A stretch of 64,000 bases of DNA from Cryobacterium algoricola (GTDB lineage Bacteria; Actinomycetota; Actinomycetes; Actinomycetales; Microbacteriaceae): positions 71,569 to 135,568 of the forward strand of contig NZ_SOFG01000019.1 of NCBI RefSeq assembly GCF_004402485.1. Direction: 5' to 3'. Positions 1-7,675 of this stretch are shown piece after piece. Numbering within the stretch: position 1 is the first letter of the stretch; every line of letters starts with the position of its first letter. The notes under the pieces are model-generated. The model saw only the letters and a program-made list of their open reading frames with translations. It had not been told where the DNA came from and did no database searches. Made by a program: the position numbers and the translations under genes.

Positions 1-510
1 GTGGCCGACCGCACCCGCCCCGCCGGCCACCAGGACCACCCGGCCGGCGAGAGCACCGGGGGAGAGGCGACGGGGACCGTCCTCCGCGACGGTGAGCGCG
101 CGGTGGGCGGTCATCGCGGGAACGCCGAGGGTCGCACCGAGGTCGAAGCTCGCCGAGTCCGGCAGCGGGTACACCCGCTCGGCGGGGAGCACGGTGTAGT
201 CCTGGGCGGTGCCGCCCGAGGCGAGGCCGTACGCGGCGATGGCCGTCCAGACCCGGTCGCCGACGTCCAGGCGCTCGACGCCCGCGCCGACTGCGTCGAC
301 GATGCCTGCGCCGTCCTGGTTCGGCACGACCTCCGGGAACGCAAGCGCCTCGCCGGGCCTGCTGCCCGCGCGGGACTTCCAGTCGGTGGGGTTCACGCCC
401 GAGACGAGGATGCGCACGCGCACCTCGCCGGGGCCGGGCTGCGGCAGGTCGCGTTCGACGAGCCGGAGGACGTCGGGGGTGCCGGTTGCGCTGTAGACGA
501 TTGCTCTCAT
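1..510 (-). CDS. Zinc-type alcohol dehydrogenase-like quinone oxidoreductase (MDR family), C-terminus outside the window
   Basis: Reading leftward from an ATG at 508-510, 170 codons stay open to the window edge. The protein begins MRAIVYSATGTPDVLRL, then has GPGEVRVRILVSGVNPTDWK, the GroES-like catalytic domain typical of NADPH:quinone reductases of the medium-chain dehydrogenase superfamily. A GDRVW segment follows, and the visible part ends at VLVAGGAGAVGH, the start of the Rossmann cofactor-binding loop. No structural-zinc cysteines are visible in the N-terminal domain, which fits the quinone reductase branch rather than true alcohol dehydrogenases. It is the last gene of the leftward block visible here, 64 bp beyond the alpha/beta hydrolase. 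The substrate cannot be told from sequence. Confidence 0.85.
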   Translation of the reverse strand, partial: MRAIVYSATGTPDVLRLVERDLPQPGPGEVRVRILVSGVNPTDWKSRAGSRPGEALAFPEVVPNQDGAGIVDAVGAGVERLDVGDRVWTAIAAYGLASGGTAQDYTVLPAERVYPLPDSASFDLGATLGVPAMTAHRALTVAEDGPRRLSPGALAGRVVLVAGGAGAVGH

Positions 511-574
511 GCTCTGTCCAACGTTCCGGCGACGGAAAAGGTTCCCGCAGTTGCGCGGAATGGGTGGAACTCGG

Positions 575-1351
575 TCAGCGGCCCAGGAAGAACTCGGCGA
601 GCAGCGGGGCCAGTACGGTCTGGTCGACGTCGTGATCCTGGCCGGGAACGGTCAGCACACTGCCGTCGGCGACGGAGGACGCCACCGCCTCGGCTGCACG
701 GGCCGCCCAGGCGGGGCTCCGGCCGCCCGCGAGTGCCAGCGTCGGCGCCGTGATCGCGGCCAGGCGACCCACCGGGGGCACGCCGTCGGCCGTGAGGGCG
801 AGTTCGTGCGGCAGGGTGGGGGCGAGGTGGACGAGCCCCGGCCAGAACGGGGCGGACGTGATGAAGCCAACGGCCGCGTCGTCCATCCCGGTGATGCGGA
901 GGAAGAGCGTCGCCGCGGTGGCCGGGTCTCCCGCGTCGAGGGCGGCCTGGAGGCCGAGGTCGTCCGCCGGTGCCGGGTGCTCCGGGTCGGCGGTGTACGG
1001 AGGCTCGTAGACCGCGAGCCGGGTGACGTGCACGCCGGCCGCGGCGGCCTCGATCGCCAGGATCGCTCCGGACGAGTGGCCGTACACTCCGGCCGCGCCC
1101 CCGGCAACGGCGACGAGGGCCGCGAGGTCCTCGATCTCGCGTTCGACGGCGTAGGGGTGCGTCTCGGGGCTGTCGCCCTTGCCCCGCCGGTCGTAGGTGA
1201 ACACGGTGAAATGCTCGGCGAGCAGCGTGACGAGAGGGTACGGGGAGGACCGGGTGTTGAAGGCCCCGCCGATGACGATGACGGGGTCCCCGGAACCGGC
1301 TCTCTCGAAGGCGATCTGCGTTCCATCGGCTGACCGGACGAATTCGGGCAT
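575..1351 (-). CDS. Alpha/beta hydrolase
   Basis: A 258-residue alpha/beta-hydrolase fold protein. The nucleophile elbow is GHSSG at residues 91-95 (Ser93), the oxyanion strand is near VIVIGGAF (25-32), and the likely catalytic histidine is His240 in PGQDHDV. The acid residue is not obvious: the usual position after the sixth strand reads LALAGGRSP without Asp or Glu. The DRRGKGDS segment at 54-61 resembles lactonase and esterase members of the family. It starts 38 bp after the stop of the upstream FTR1 permease gene and points the same way, so the two could share a transcript from the iron box at 2331. No signal peptide is seen, so it is probably cytoplasmic. Substrate unknown. Confidence 0.8.
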   Translation of the reverse strand: MPEFVRSADGTQIAFERAGSGDPVIVIGGAFNTRSSPYPLVTLLAEHFTVFTYDRRGKGDSPETHPYAVEREIEDLAALVAVAGGAAGVYGHSSGAILAIEAAAAGVHVTRLAVYEPPYTADPEHPAPADDLGLQAALDAGDPATAATLFLRITGMDDAAVGFITSAPFWPGLVHLAPTLPHELALTADGVPPVGRLAAITAPTLALAGGRSPAWAARAAEAVASSVADGSVLTVPGQDHDVDQTVLAPLLAEFFLGR

Positions 1352-1389
1352 CTGGCTCTCCTCGGGTTGGTGGCTATCGGCGGCGGTGA

Positions 1390-2280
1390 TCAGTGGATGG
1401 GCGCGGGCACCGTCGCAGTGGCGGTTGCCGCCGTGCTGGTTCCAGCCGCGCGCGGGACCGCGAGCGGGCGCACGGTCCGGCCCCGGGCGCTCTTCACGAG
1501 GAAGAGCGTGAGCACGGTGCCGGTATAGGCGAGCCAGGCGAGGAGCGAGAGCCAGGTGGTTTCCGGCGAGAAGTTCAGGGTGCCCTTCAACAGGGTGCCG
1601 TACCAGCTCTCCGGCGGGATCGCGCTGCTCACGTCGAAGGCGAGGGCGTGCTCACCGGGCAGGATGCCGGACTCCTGCAGGTCGTGCACGCCGTAGGAGA
1701 GCACTCCGGCCGCGACGACGATCAGGATCGCCCCGCTCCAGGTGAAGAACCGCGCGAGGTTGATCTTGAGCATGCCGAAGTAGATGAGTGCGCCGAGGGC
1801 GACGGCGGTGAGGATGCCGAGCGCGGCTCCGATGAGCGGCAGCGTGGTCTCCCCGGTGGACTGCACGGCGGCCCAGATGAACAGGGCCGTTTCAATGCCT
1901 TCCCTCCCGACGGCGAGGAAGGCGACCAGGACGAGGCCGACGCCGGTGCCCACGAGGGAGCGGTCGATGGTGCCGCGGAGGTGACCGCTCAGGTCGCGGG
2001 CCGTGCGCAGCATCCAGAAGACCATCCAGGTGACCAGGCCGGTCGCGGCGACGGAGAGCGAGCCGGCGATGGCCGGTTCGGCGGATTCCGGAAGGCTCGC
2101 GGTGCCGAACGTGAGCACGGCGCCGATCGTGAGGGCGAGGAGCACGGCCAGGCCGACGCCCGTCCAGAGCCGGCCCAGCAGGTCGCGGCGGGCGACCTTC
2201 ACGAGGTAGGCGACGAGGATGGTGACGATGAGGGCACCTTCGAGACCCTCACGGAGTCCGATCAGGTAGTTGGCGAGCAC
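1390..2280 (-). CDS. efeU: FTR1-family high-affinity iron permease, first copy
   Basis: A 296-residue polytopic membrane protein starting at GTG (2278-2280). It carries both RExxE iron motifs of the FTR1/EfeU family: REGLE near residue 10 and REGIE in the middle of the protein, each within a hydrophobic helix. Family knowledge: EfeU moves iron across the cytoplasmic membrane with EfeO and EfeB as periplasmic or extracytoplasmic partners. By eye it is roughly three-quarters identical to the second permease at 5219-6076 until the C-terminus, where it ends in an Ala/Thr-rich tail. It is separated from efeB by 117 bp that contain a DtxR/IdeR-like box (2331-2349), so it probably has its own iron-controlled promoter. 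Confidence 0.92.
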   Translation of the reverse strand: MLANYLIGLREGLEGALIVTILVAYLVKVARRDLLGRLWTGVGLAVLLALTIGAVLTFGTASLPESAEPAIAGSLSVAATGLVTWMVFWMLRTARDLSGHLRGTIDRSLVGTGVGLVLVAFLAVGREGIETALFIWAAVQSTGETTLPLIGAALGILTAVALGALIYFGMLKINLARFFTWSGAILIVVAAGVLSYGVHDLQESGILPGEHALAFDVSSAIPPESWYGTLLKGTLNFSPETTWLSLLAWLAYTGTVLTLFLVKSARGRTVRPLAVPRAAGTSTAATATATVPAPIH

Positions 2281-2330
2281 GGCACTCCGGTTCTGGTCTG
2301 GTGGGTGATGCGCACCGAGAGTACCACGGA

Positions 2331-2349
2331 GTTGGTAAGCCTACCCTTA
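2331..2349 (-). promoter_or_regulatory. DtxR/IdeR-like iron box upstream of first efeU
   Basis: The 19 bases GTTGGTAAGCCTACCCTTA match 15 of 19 positions of the mycobacterial/corynebacterial iron-box consensus TTAGGTWAGSCTWACCTAA, including the central GGTAAG-CCTA block. They form part of a 20-bp inverted repeat, TGGTAAG-6-CTTACCA (2333-2352). The box lies about 50 bp upstream of the GTG of efeU. A box with the same mismatch positions precedes the second efeU. Expected action: repression by the iron-loaded regulator. Confidence 0.7.
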
Positions 2350-2397
2350 CCATCCGCCCCTGAGATTCTGAGAATCCACGAGGATCCTCCCGCCCGG

Positions 2398-3840
2398 TCA
2401 GGCGAAGAGGGCGGCGCCGAGGTAGCTGCCGCGGGCGGCACCGGGCGGGACCGCGAAGAGCGCCGAACCGACGTGCCGGACGTACTCGTTCATGGCGTCG
2501 TGCCGGGCGAGCGCGAGCTGCACCGTCGTGAACTGCGACGGCCGGCGCTGGTAACTGATGAAGAACAGCCCGGCCTCGAGCCGGCCGAGGTCGTCGTTGC
2601 CGTCCACGAAGTTGTAGCCGCGCCGCAGCAGCTGCACCCCGTTGTTCTGGGCGGGATGCGCGAGGCGCACGTGCGAGGTCGCGGCGATCAGCGGGGCGCC
2701 CGTGTTGCCGGTGCTCGCGAAGTCGGGCTCGGTGAACTCGGTGCCCCCGGAGAGCGGAGCGCCCTCACCCTTGGTACGGCCGAACACGGTTTCCTGTTCG
2801 CGGAGCGCGGTGCGGTCCCAGGTCTCGATCGTCATCCGGATCCGCCGGGCGACGAGGTAGGAGCCCCCGGTGAGCCACGCGGGACCGTCGCCCGCACCGA
2901 CCCAGACGTGCTCGTCCACGACGGCCGGCTGTTCCGCCTTGACGTTGGCGGTGCCGTCCTTGAAGCCGAAGAGGTTGCGCGGGGTGGCCTGGCTCGTGCT
3001 CGTCGAGGAGGTGCGGCCGAAGCCGAGCTGCGACCAGCGGATCGCCGCGCGCCCGAAGGCGATCCTGGACAGGTTGCGGATCGCGTGCACCGCGACCTGC
3101 GGGTCGTCCGCGCAGGCCTGGATGCAGAGGTCGCCGCCGCCGCGCGCGGCCTCGAGCTGGTCGCCGGGGAAGTGCGGCAGATCGACGAGCGCGTCCGGGC
3201 GGGCGGATGCGAGGCCGAACCTGTCCAGACCTGCACTCGTCTCGAAGAGCGTCGGCCCGAAGCCGACCGTGATCGTCAGGCCGGCCGGAGGCAGGCCGAA
3301 CGCCTCGCCGGTGTCCTCCGGCGGGGCGTCGTACGGCCCGCCGACGGCGCCGTAGCTGCCGATGTCGCGCCCGGCGGTCAGGGCCGCTGCCGCGGCGGTC
3401 CAGTCCTGCAGCAGGGAGATCAGGTCGGCGCGGGTGGCCCCCGGTGCCAGATCGAACGCCGCGAAGTGCAGCCGGTCCTGGGCGGGCGTCACGATGCCGG
3501 CCTGGTGCTCCTGGTAGAACGGGTAGACGGTGCTGCCGGCGGCCGGTGCGCCCGCCGCTGCGACGGCCTGGACCCCGCGGTCCGCGGCGATCCCGATGCC
3601 GAGGCCCGCGACGCCGGCCCCGGCGAGGCCGAAGAGTCCGCGCCGGGAGATGCCGCGCCGGGAGGTGCCGCGCGGGCCCTCCGCGGCTGCCCCGACCACG
3701 GACGCCGTCCCGGACGCGTTCGCGCCGGCATCCGCCCGGTCCTTCCGTTCCTCCCCGTCTTCCCGCGAGAGCGGAGTTTCGGCCCCTTCGGCGCCCGGGA
3801 AGGGGCCACTTTTCCGCTCTCGCGAATCGCCGCCCTGCAT
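2398..3840 (-). CDS. efeB: Tat-exported deferrochelatase/peroxidase EfeB (Dyp type)
   Basis: A 480-residue dye-decolorising peroxidase. A twin-arginine signal, SRRGLFGLAGAGVAGLGIG, sits at about residues 65-83, so the protein is exported folded with its haem. The Dyp signature GFKDG is at 292-296 with the distal Asp295. The probable proximal haem ligand is His390 in TSHVRLAHP, and RRG at 406-408 supplies the conserved arginine region. The gene overlaps the efeO stop by an ATGA junction, showing tight coupling. Odd point: about 60 residues precede the twin arginines, far more than usual, and codons 6-26 are encoded by a 61-bp perfect-armed palindrome (3764-3824). The real start could be different, although no later ATG/GTG before the signal was evident. 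Confidence 0.9.
   Translation of the reverse strand: MQGGDSRERKSGPFPGAEGAETPLSREDGEERKDRADAGANASGTASVVGAAAEGPRGTSRRGISRRGLFGLAGAGVAGLGIGIAADRGVQAVAAAGAPAAGSTVYPFYQEHQAGIVTPAQDRLHFAAFDLAPGATRADLISLLQDWTAAAAALTAGRDIGSYGAVGGPYDAPPEDTGEAFGLPPAGLTITVGFGPTLFETSAGLDRFGLASARPDALVDLPHFPGDQLEAARGGGDLCIQACADDPQVAVHAIRNLSRIAFGRAAIRWSQLGFGRTSSTSTSQATPRNLFGFKDGTANVKAEQPAVVDEHVWVGAGDGPAWLTGGSYLVARRIRMTIETWDRTALREQETVFGRTKGEGAPLSGGTEFTEPDFASTGNTGAPLIAATSHVRLAHPAQNNGVQLLRRGYNFVDGNDDLGRLEAGLFFISYQRRPSQFTTVQLALARHDAMNEYVRHVGSALFAVPPGAARGSYLGAALFA
3764..3824. repeat. 61-bp palindrome inside the 5' end of efeB
   Basis: The outer arms CGCGAGAGCGGA and TCCGCTCTCGCG are perfectly complementary, and the inner arms GGCCCCTTC and GAAGGGGCC are complementary too, around GGCGCCCG-like centre sequence. 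The structure lies 16 bp from the efeB start codon and is translated in the annotated reading frame. It looks like an intergenic palindromic repeat that has become part of the coding sequence, or a marker that the true start is downstream. Confidence 0.75.
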
Positions 3841-5024
3841 CAGAGGACGAGGGCCGCGGTGAGCCGGCCGAGGGGCTCGGCGAGGGCGTTGACCTGGTCG
3901 GCGAGGCCCTTGACGGTCCCGGTGGACAGGTCGGTGTAGAGCACGAAGCCGTCGCCGACGCGCTGGGCGTCGAGGAGGGCCTGCAGGGCCGCGAAGCGGG
4001 TGTCGAGGGTCGCCGCGAGGTCGGCGTCCTTCTGCACGAGCACGTCTCGCACCCCGGCGTAGAGCACCCGGGCGCCGTCGACGTTGGCCTGGAAGTCCCA
4101 GAGGTCGGTGTGCGACCAGACCTCCTCCTCGCCGGTGACCTTGCCGGTCGCGACCTCGTCGAGGAGGCCGATCGCGCCGTTGGTCTGCTGGGCGAGGGTG
4201 AAGCTGAGCGGCTGCACCTTCTCGTTCAGGGTCGCCGTGTCCGCGACGAGCAGTCCGGCCAGGCGGGCGCGCTCGGCGGCGGGGTACGCGGCGAAGCCGG
4301 CTTCGGCGTCGGCGGGCCAGAGGTCCTTCTCGATGGCGTGCCAGCCGGTCCAGTCCTGGCCCTCTTCGAGGTCGGCCTCGCGCAGGTCGAGCTTCGGGTC
4401 GAGGTCGCCGAACGATTCCGCGACGGTCTCGACGCGCTCCCAGTGCGCGCGGGTGGCCGCGTAGAGCGTGCGCGCGGTGTCGTCGTCGCCTGCGGTGTAC
4501 GCGGCGGCGAAGGCTGCCGTCCCGGTGACGAGCTGGCCGATCTGGTCCTTCACATAGGAGGCGTAGTTGGCGTTCGCGGTCTCGACGCGGGCAGCGAGGT
4601 CGGCGTCACCTGGGGCGTTCGTCGCCGCATCCGCTGCGCTCGACGGGGTCACGGTGAACGGGGCCTGGCCGATACCCGCACCGGTCATGCCGGGCTTGCA
4701 CGCGGTGAAGTAGCTGCCGGCGTTCAGGTCGACGACGAGGGTGCGGCTGAGGCCGGGGCCGATGTTCTCCGCCTCGCCCACGATGTGGAGCTGGTCGTCG
4801 CCGAGGAGGTAGAACTCGGTGACCTGGTCTCCGGAGTTCGAGACCGTGAACGTGACGTTGCCTGCGGATGCCGTGGAGGCCGACACCGTGCACGCCGTCG
4901 CGCTGCTGTCGACGGTCAGGGCGGCGTGCGTCGCTCCGGGCGCCGAGGCGTTCGGGACGCAGCCGGTGAGGGCGAGCGCGGTCGCCGCGGCGAGGGCGGC
5001 GAGGGGAAGGAGTCGGGGCTGCAT
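3840..5024 (-). CDS. efeO: Iron-uptake lipoprotein EfeO (cupredoxin plus M75 domain)
   Basis: A 394-residue secreted lipoprotein. The signal peptide ends in the lipobox LALTGC (Cys at about 21-22). Residues about 30-130 form the EfeO cupredoxin-like domain with cysteines in ATACTVS and TACKPGMT. A long helical imelysin/M75 domain follows, including HWERVE (HxxE-type motif), a conserved DLREADLEEGQDWTGWHAIE stretch and SHTDLWDFQANVDGA. Family role: binds ferrous or ferric iron outside the membrane and passes it to the EfeU permease. It is followed by efeB with a 1-bp overlap (ATGA) and preceded by the second efeU with 194 bp between them, so the likely order of transcription is efeU-efeO-efeB. 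Confidence 0.92.
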   Translation of the reverse strand: MQPRLLPLAALAAATALALTGCVPNASAPGATHAALTVDSSATACTVSASTASAGNVTFTVSNSGDQVTEFYLLGDDQLHIVGEAENIGPGLSRTLVVDLNAGSYFTACKPGMTGAGIGQAPFTVTPSSAADAATNAPGDADLAARVETANANYASYVKDQIGQLVTGTAAFAAAYTAGDDDTARTLYAATRAHWERVETVAESFGDLDPKLDLREADLEEGQDWTGWHAIEKDLWPADAEAGFAAYPAAERARLAGLLVADTATLNEKVQPLSFTLAQQTNGAIGLLDEVATGKVTGEEEVWSHTDLWDFQANVDGARVLYAGVRDVLVQKDADLAATLDTRFAALQALLDAQRVGDGFVLYTDLSTGTVKGLADQVNALAEPLGRLTAALVL

Positions 5025-5079
5025 GGAGTCCTTAGGGGTGGTGAGCGGGGTGGTGGTGCGGGAGGAACGGGCCGGTGGG

Positions 5080-5104
5080 CGGATGCCGGGAGTGCGGGCA
5101 TCCG
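5080..5104. other. Small hairpin between second efeU and efeO
   Basis: CGGATGCC (5080-5087) and GGCATCCG (5097-5104) can pair around a 9-base loop in the 194-bp spacer between the efeU stop and the efeO start. There is no T-run on either strand. It could be a weak attenuator or transcript processing site, or simply two copies of the octamer that is common in this genome. Confidence 0.3.
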
Positions 5105-5218
5105 TTGCTGCGGCGCAGGGATGGTCGGCGGCGGGAGGGGTGTCGACGGGTCGACGGAGCAGGCGCCCGAACGAATTCGCCGGACGAGTCCGACGGAGTC
5201 TTTCGGGCTTCCGGTCGG

Positions 5219-6076
5219 TCAGGCGCCGGCCAGGACCTCTTCAGGCAGAGTCTCCGGCGCAGCGGTGCTGGGGCGGCCGCGGCGGACAGCGCGGGCGAAG
5301 AAGGTGAGCGTGGTGCCGACGTAGGCGACCCAGACCAGGAGTTCGAGCCAGGTCGTCGCGGGGGAGAAGTTGAGCGTTCCCTTGAGCAGGGTGCCGTACC
5401 AGCTGTCCGGCGGGATGGCCGCGCTCACGTCGAAGGCGATGCTGTGCAGGCCGGGCAGGACGCCGGCCTCCTGCAGGTCGTGCACGCCATAGGAGAGCAC
5501 GCCGGCCGCGACGACGATGAGGATGCCGCCGGTCCAGGTGAAGAACTTCGAGAGGTTGATCCGCAGCATCCCCGAGTAGATCAGCCAGCCGAGCCCCGCG
5601 GCCGTGACGATGCCGAGGAAGGCGCCGATCAGCGGCAGGGTGGTCTCGCCGGTCGCTTGCACGGCGGCCCAGAGGAACAGCGCCGTTTCGATGCCCTCCC
5701 GGCCGACGGCGATGAAGGCGACGACGACGAGTCCGATGCCGGTGCCGAGCAGGGACTTGTCGATGCTGCCGCGCAGGTGGCTCGAGAGGGTGCGCGCGGT
5801 GCGCAGCATCCAGAACACCATCCAGGTCACGAGGCCGGTCGCGGCGATCGAGAGCAGGCCGCCGATCGTTTCCTGCGCGGCGAACGAGAGCGTGGAGGTG
5901 CCGTAGGTGAGCAGCGCGCCGATGCCGAGCGCGAGGAGCACGGCGAGGCCGACGCCCGCCCAGATCCGCGGCAGCACGTCCTTCCGCCCGATCTTGACGA
6001 CGTAGGCGACGAGGATCGTCACGATGAGAGCGGCTTCGAGGCCCTCACGCAGGCCGATCAGATAATTTGCGAGCAC
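5219..6076 (-). CDS. efeU: FTR1-family high-affinity iron permease, second copy
   Basis: A 285-residue membrane protein from GTG at 6074-6076, chosen because the family start LANYLIGLREGLE begins there; the open frame extends further upstream but that part is unrelated. Both RExxE motifs (REGLE and REGIE) and the SYGVHDLQEAG segment are present. It heads the efeU-efeO-efeB order expected for a complete EfeUOB transporter. Compared with the first copy, the conserved core is nearly the same and the C-terminal tail differs (RRGRPSTAAPETLPEE). An iron box lies 29 bp upstream (6105-6123). Having two FTR1 permeases around one efeOB pair suggests a local duplication. Confidence 0.92.
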   Translation of the reverse strand: MLANYLIGLREGLEAALIVTILVAYVVKIGRKDVLPRIWAGVGLAVLLALGIGALLTYGTSTLSFAAQETIGGLLSIAATGLVTWMVFWMLRTARTLSSHLRGSIDKSLLGTGIGLVVVAFIAVGREGIETALFLWAAVQATGETTLPLIGAFLGIVTAAGLGWLIYSGMLRINLSKFFTWTGGILIVVAAGVLSYGVHDLQEAGVLPGLHSIAFDVSAAIPPDSWYGTLLKGTLNFSPATTWLELLVWVAYVGTTLTFFARAVRRGRPSTAAPETLPEEVLAGA

Positions 6077-6104
6077 GGTGTCCTGGTCTTCGGGAGCGGT
6101 CGAT

Positions 6105-6123
6105 GTTGGTAAGGCTATCCTTA
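6105..6123 (-). promoter_or_regulatory. DtxR/IdeR-like iron box upstream of second efeU
   Basis: GTTGGTAAGGCTATCCTTA matches 15 of 19 positions of TTAGGTWAGSCTWACCTAA and lies within the inverted repeat GGTAAGG-CTAT-CCTTACC (6108-6125). It is 29 bp upstream of the GTG start. Mismatches fall at the same positions as in the box at 2331, supporting a shared regulator. Confidence 0.72.
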
Positions 6124-6212
6124 CCTGAGCGACTCTACCGGCGGTCGCCCGGAATTGTCCAGTTATTATTCTGAGGTGGGTGTCCGCCAATCCGACCCTG
6201 GGGAGCTCATCG

Positions 6213-7283
6213 ATGGTCATGTCCGGCAGTGCAGAACGCGTCGTCTTCGTGCACGACGGGCCCGGCGACGAGGCCTGGTTCACCGGCGGCACCATCGCCC
6301 GCCTGCGCGGCGATGACGCAGAGGTCGTCGTGCTCTTCGGCGCCCGGGCGCCGGGGGACGACGGCGACAGCACCGCGGGGGCGAGCTCCGAGGTGCGTGC
6401 AGCACTCTCCGCACTCGGAGTCAGCGACTGGCGTTTCCTGCCCGTCGCCGCCGACCCGGCGGCGGCCGTGCGCGCCGTGCTCGACGAGGTCAGGGCGACG
6501 GCGATCGTGATCGGCGCCCGCAGCGAGCTGCTCCAGGCTGCCGCAGCGGATGCCGCACGCGTGTCCCGCGTGCCGGTCTTCGTGAGCCGCGGGGTCACCG
6601 AGGCCATCGGGCAGCGGATCGTCGCGATCGACGTCAGCGATCACCTCGGGCAGAAGCTCGCCGCCCTCTCCGAATACTCCGACCGGTGGACCGTGGACGG
6701 ACGCGTCGTGTCGGCCGTCCGGCCGGGCGCCCCGGCCGGGACGGTGACGGGAACAGAGACCTACCTGCGGGACACTCCGCCGCCGGCCGCGTTCGCAGAC
6801 CGGTCCGCGGCATCCGCCGCCCCGGCGCCGCAGCCCGCAGCGGACCAGGAGGATGCCCCGAAGCTGGTCTCCCCGGCGCCGGCCGGCCCCGTCGCGACCG
6901 GGGCCTTGCGCGCCCTCGCGAGTCTCGTCGCGTTCGCCGCCGGCGTGGTCTTCGGGGTGCTCGGCACAGTGGCGCACCAGGCCACCGTGTCGGTCGGCTC
7001 CGTGACCCTGCCCGCCGGGCTCGTGCTCGCGACGCTCGCCGCGAGCGCCCTCCTCATCGGCCTCCGGCTCGTGCTCGACGACCGGGTCGTCGTGCTCGCG
7101 TGCACGATCGGCCTCGTCGGATCGATCTTCCTGCTCTCACTGAAGAGCACGGGCGGTTCCGTGCTCGTGCCCGCCGGGTTGGCCGGCACCCTGTGGACGG
7201 CGCTGCCGACCCTTGTCGCCTCACTCGTGCTGGCCTGGCCGCGGCTCCCGCAGCGGAGCACCCGGCCGGGCCGGGGCGCCTGA
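6213..7283 (+). CDS. MshB/LmbE-like deacetylase domain lacking catalytic residues, fused to a four-helix membrane domain
   Basis: The chosen ATG (6213) has GGGAG eight bases upstream; an in-frame GTG at 6180 would add 11 residues. Residues 8-30 (ERVVFVHDGPGDEAWFTGG) align with the MshB start RLLFVHAHPDDES, but the zinc histidine and catalytic aspartate of HPDDE are replaced (G16, G18), and the later HPDH zinc motif is not seen. After a Pro/Ala-rich linker the C-terminus (about 229-345) is four hydrophobic helices resembling the small membrane protein that in other actinobacteria sits between mshB and ferredoxin. Position directly before fdxA and dapC matches the mshB locus of mycobacteria. 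I infer a non-catalytic descendant of MshB fused to its neighbour. Mycothiol synthesis would then need another deacetylase. Confidence 0.7.
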   Translation: MVMSGSAERVVFVHDGPGDEAWFTGGTIARLRGDDAEVVVLFGARAPGDDGDSTAGASSEVRAALSALGVSDWRFLPVAADPAAAVRAVLDEVRATAIVIGARSELLQAAAADAARVSRVPVFVSRGVTEAIGQRIVAIDVSDHLGQKLAALSEYSDRWTVDGRVVSAVRPGAPAGTVTGTETYLRDTPPPAAFADRSAASAAPAPQPAADQEDAPKLVSPAPAGPVATGALRALASLVAFAAGVVFGVLGTVAHQATVSVGSVTLPAGLVLATLAASALLIGLRLVLDDRVVVLACTIGLVGSIFLLSLKSTGGSVLVPAGLAGTLWTALPTLVASLVLAWPRLPQRSTRPGRGA

Positions 7284-7351
7284 GGCGGGCGCTCGACCGA
7301 GGGCGCTTGTCCTAGACTGGACGTTCAGCTCGTGAAGGGAGCTCCCCGCTC

Positions 7352-7669
7352 GTGACCTATGTCATTGCCCTGCCGTGTGTCGACGTGAAAGACCGCGCCT
7401 GCGTGGACGAATGCCCGGTCGACTGCATCTACGAGGGTGACCGTTCCCTCTACATCCACCCGGACGAATGCGTCGACTGCGGTGCCTGCGAACCGGTCTG
7501 CCCCGTCGAGGCCATCTACTACGAGGACGACGTCCCCGAGCAGTGGGCCGAGTACTACAAGGCCAACGTCGAATTCTTCGATGACATCGGGTCTCCCGGC
7601 GGCGCCGCGAAGGTCGGCGTGATCCACAAGGACCACCCGATCATCGCCGTCCTGCCCCCGCAGGTCTAA
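7352..7669 (+). CDS. fdxA: Seven-iron ferredoxin
   Basis: A 105-residue ferredoxin. The N-terminus MTYVIALPCVDVKDRACVDECPVDCIYEG carries the C-x7-C-x3-C pattern for the [3Fe-4S] cluster, and CVDCGACEPVCPVEAI carries C-x2-C-x2-C-x3-CP for the [4Fe-4S] cluster. Length and the acidic C-terminal half (EDDVPEQWAEYYKANVEFF) are standard for the FdxA/FdxC type of actinobacteria. It starts at GTG with GGGAG upstream and ends 6 bp before dapC. This pairing is conserved in actinobacteria, although the functional link is not clear. Electron carrier in the cytoplasm. Confidence 0.95.
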   Translation: MTYVIALPCVDVKDRACVDECPVDCIYEGDRSLYIHPDECVDCGACEPVCPVEAIYYEDDVPEQWAEYYKANVEFFDDIGSPGGAAKVGVIHKDHPIIAVLPPQV

Positions 7670-7675
7670 CCGACC

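Noticed and set aside
1393..3939. Long open frame on the plus strand opposite efeU and efeB
   Set aside because: Arg/Gly/Glu-rich composition with no domain; it is the antisense shadow of two clear membrane/peroxidase genes in high-GC DNA.
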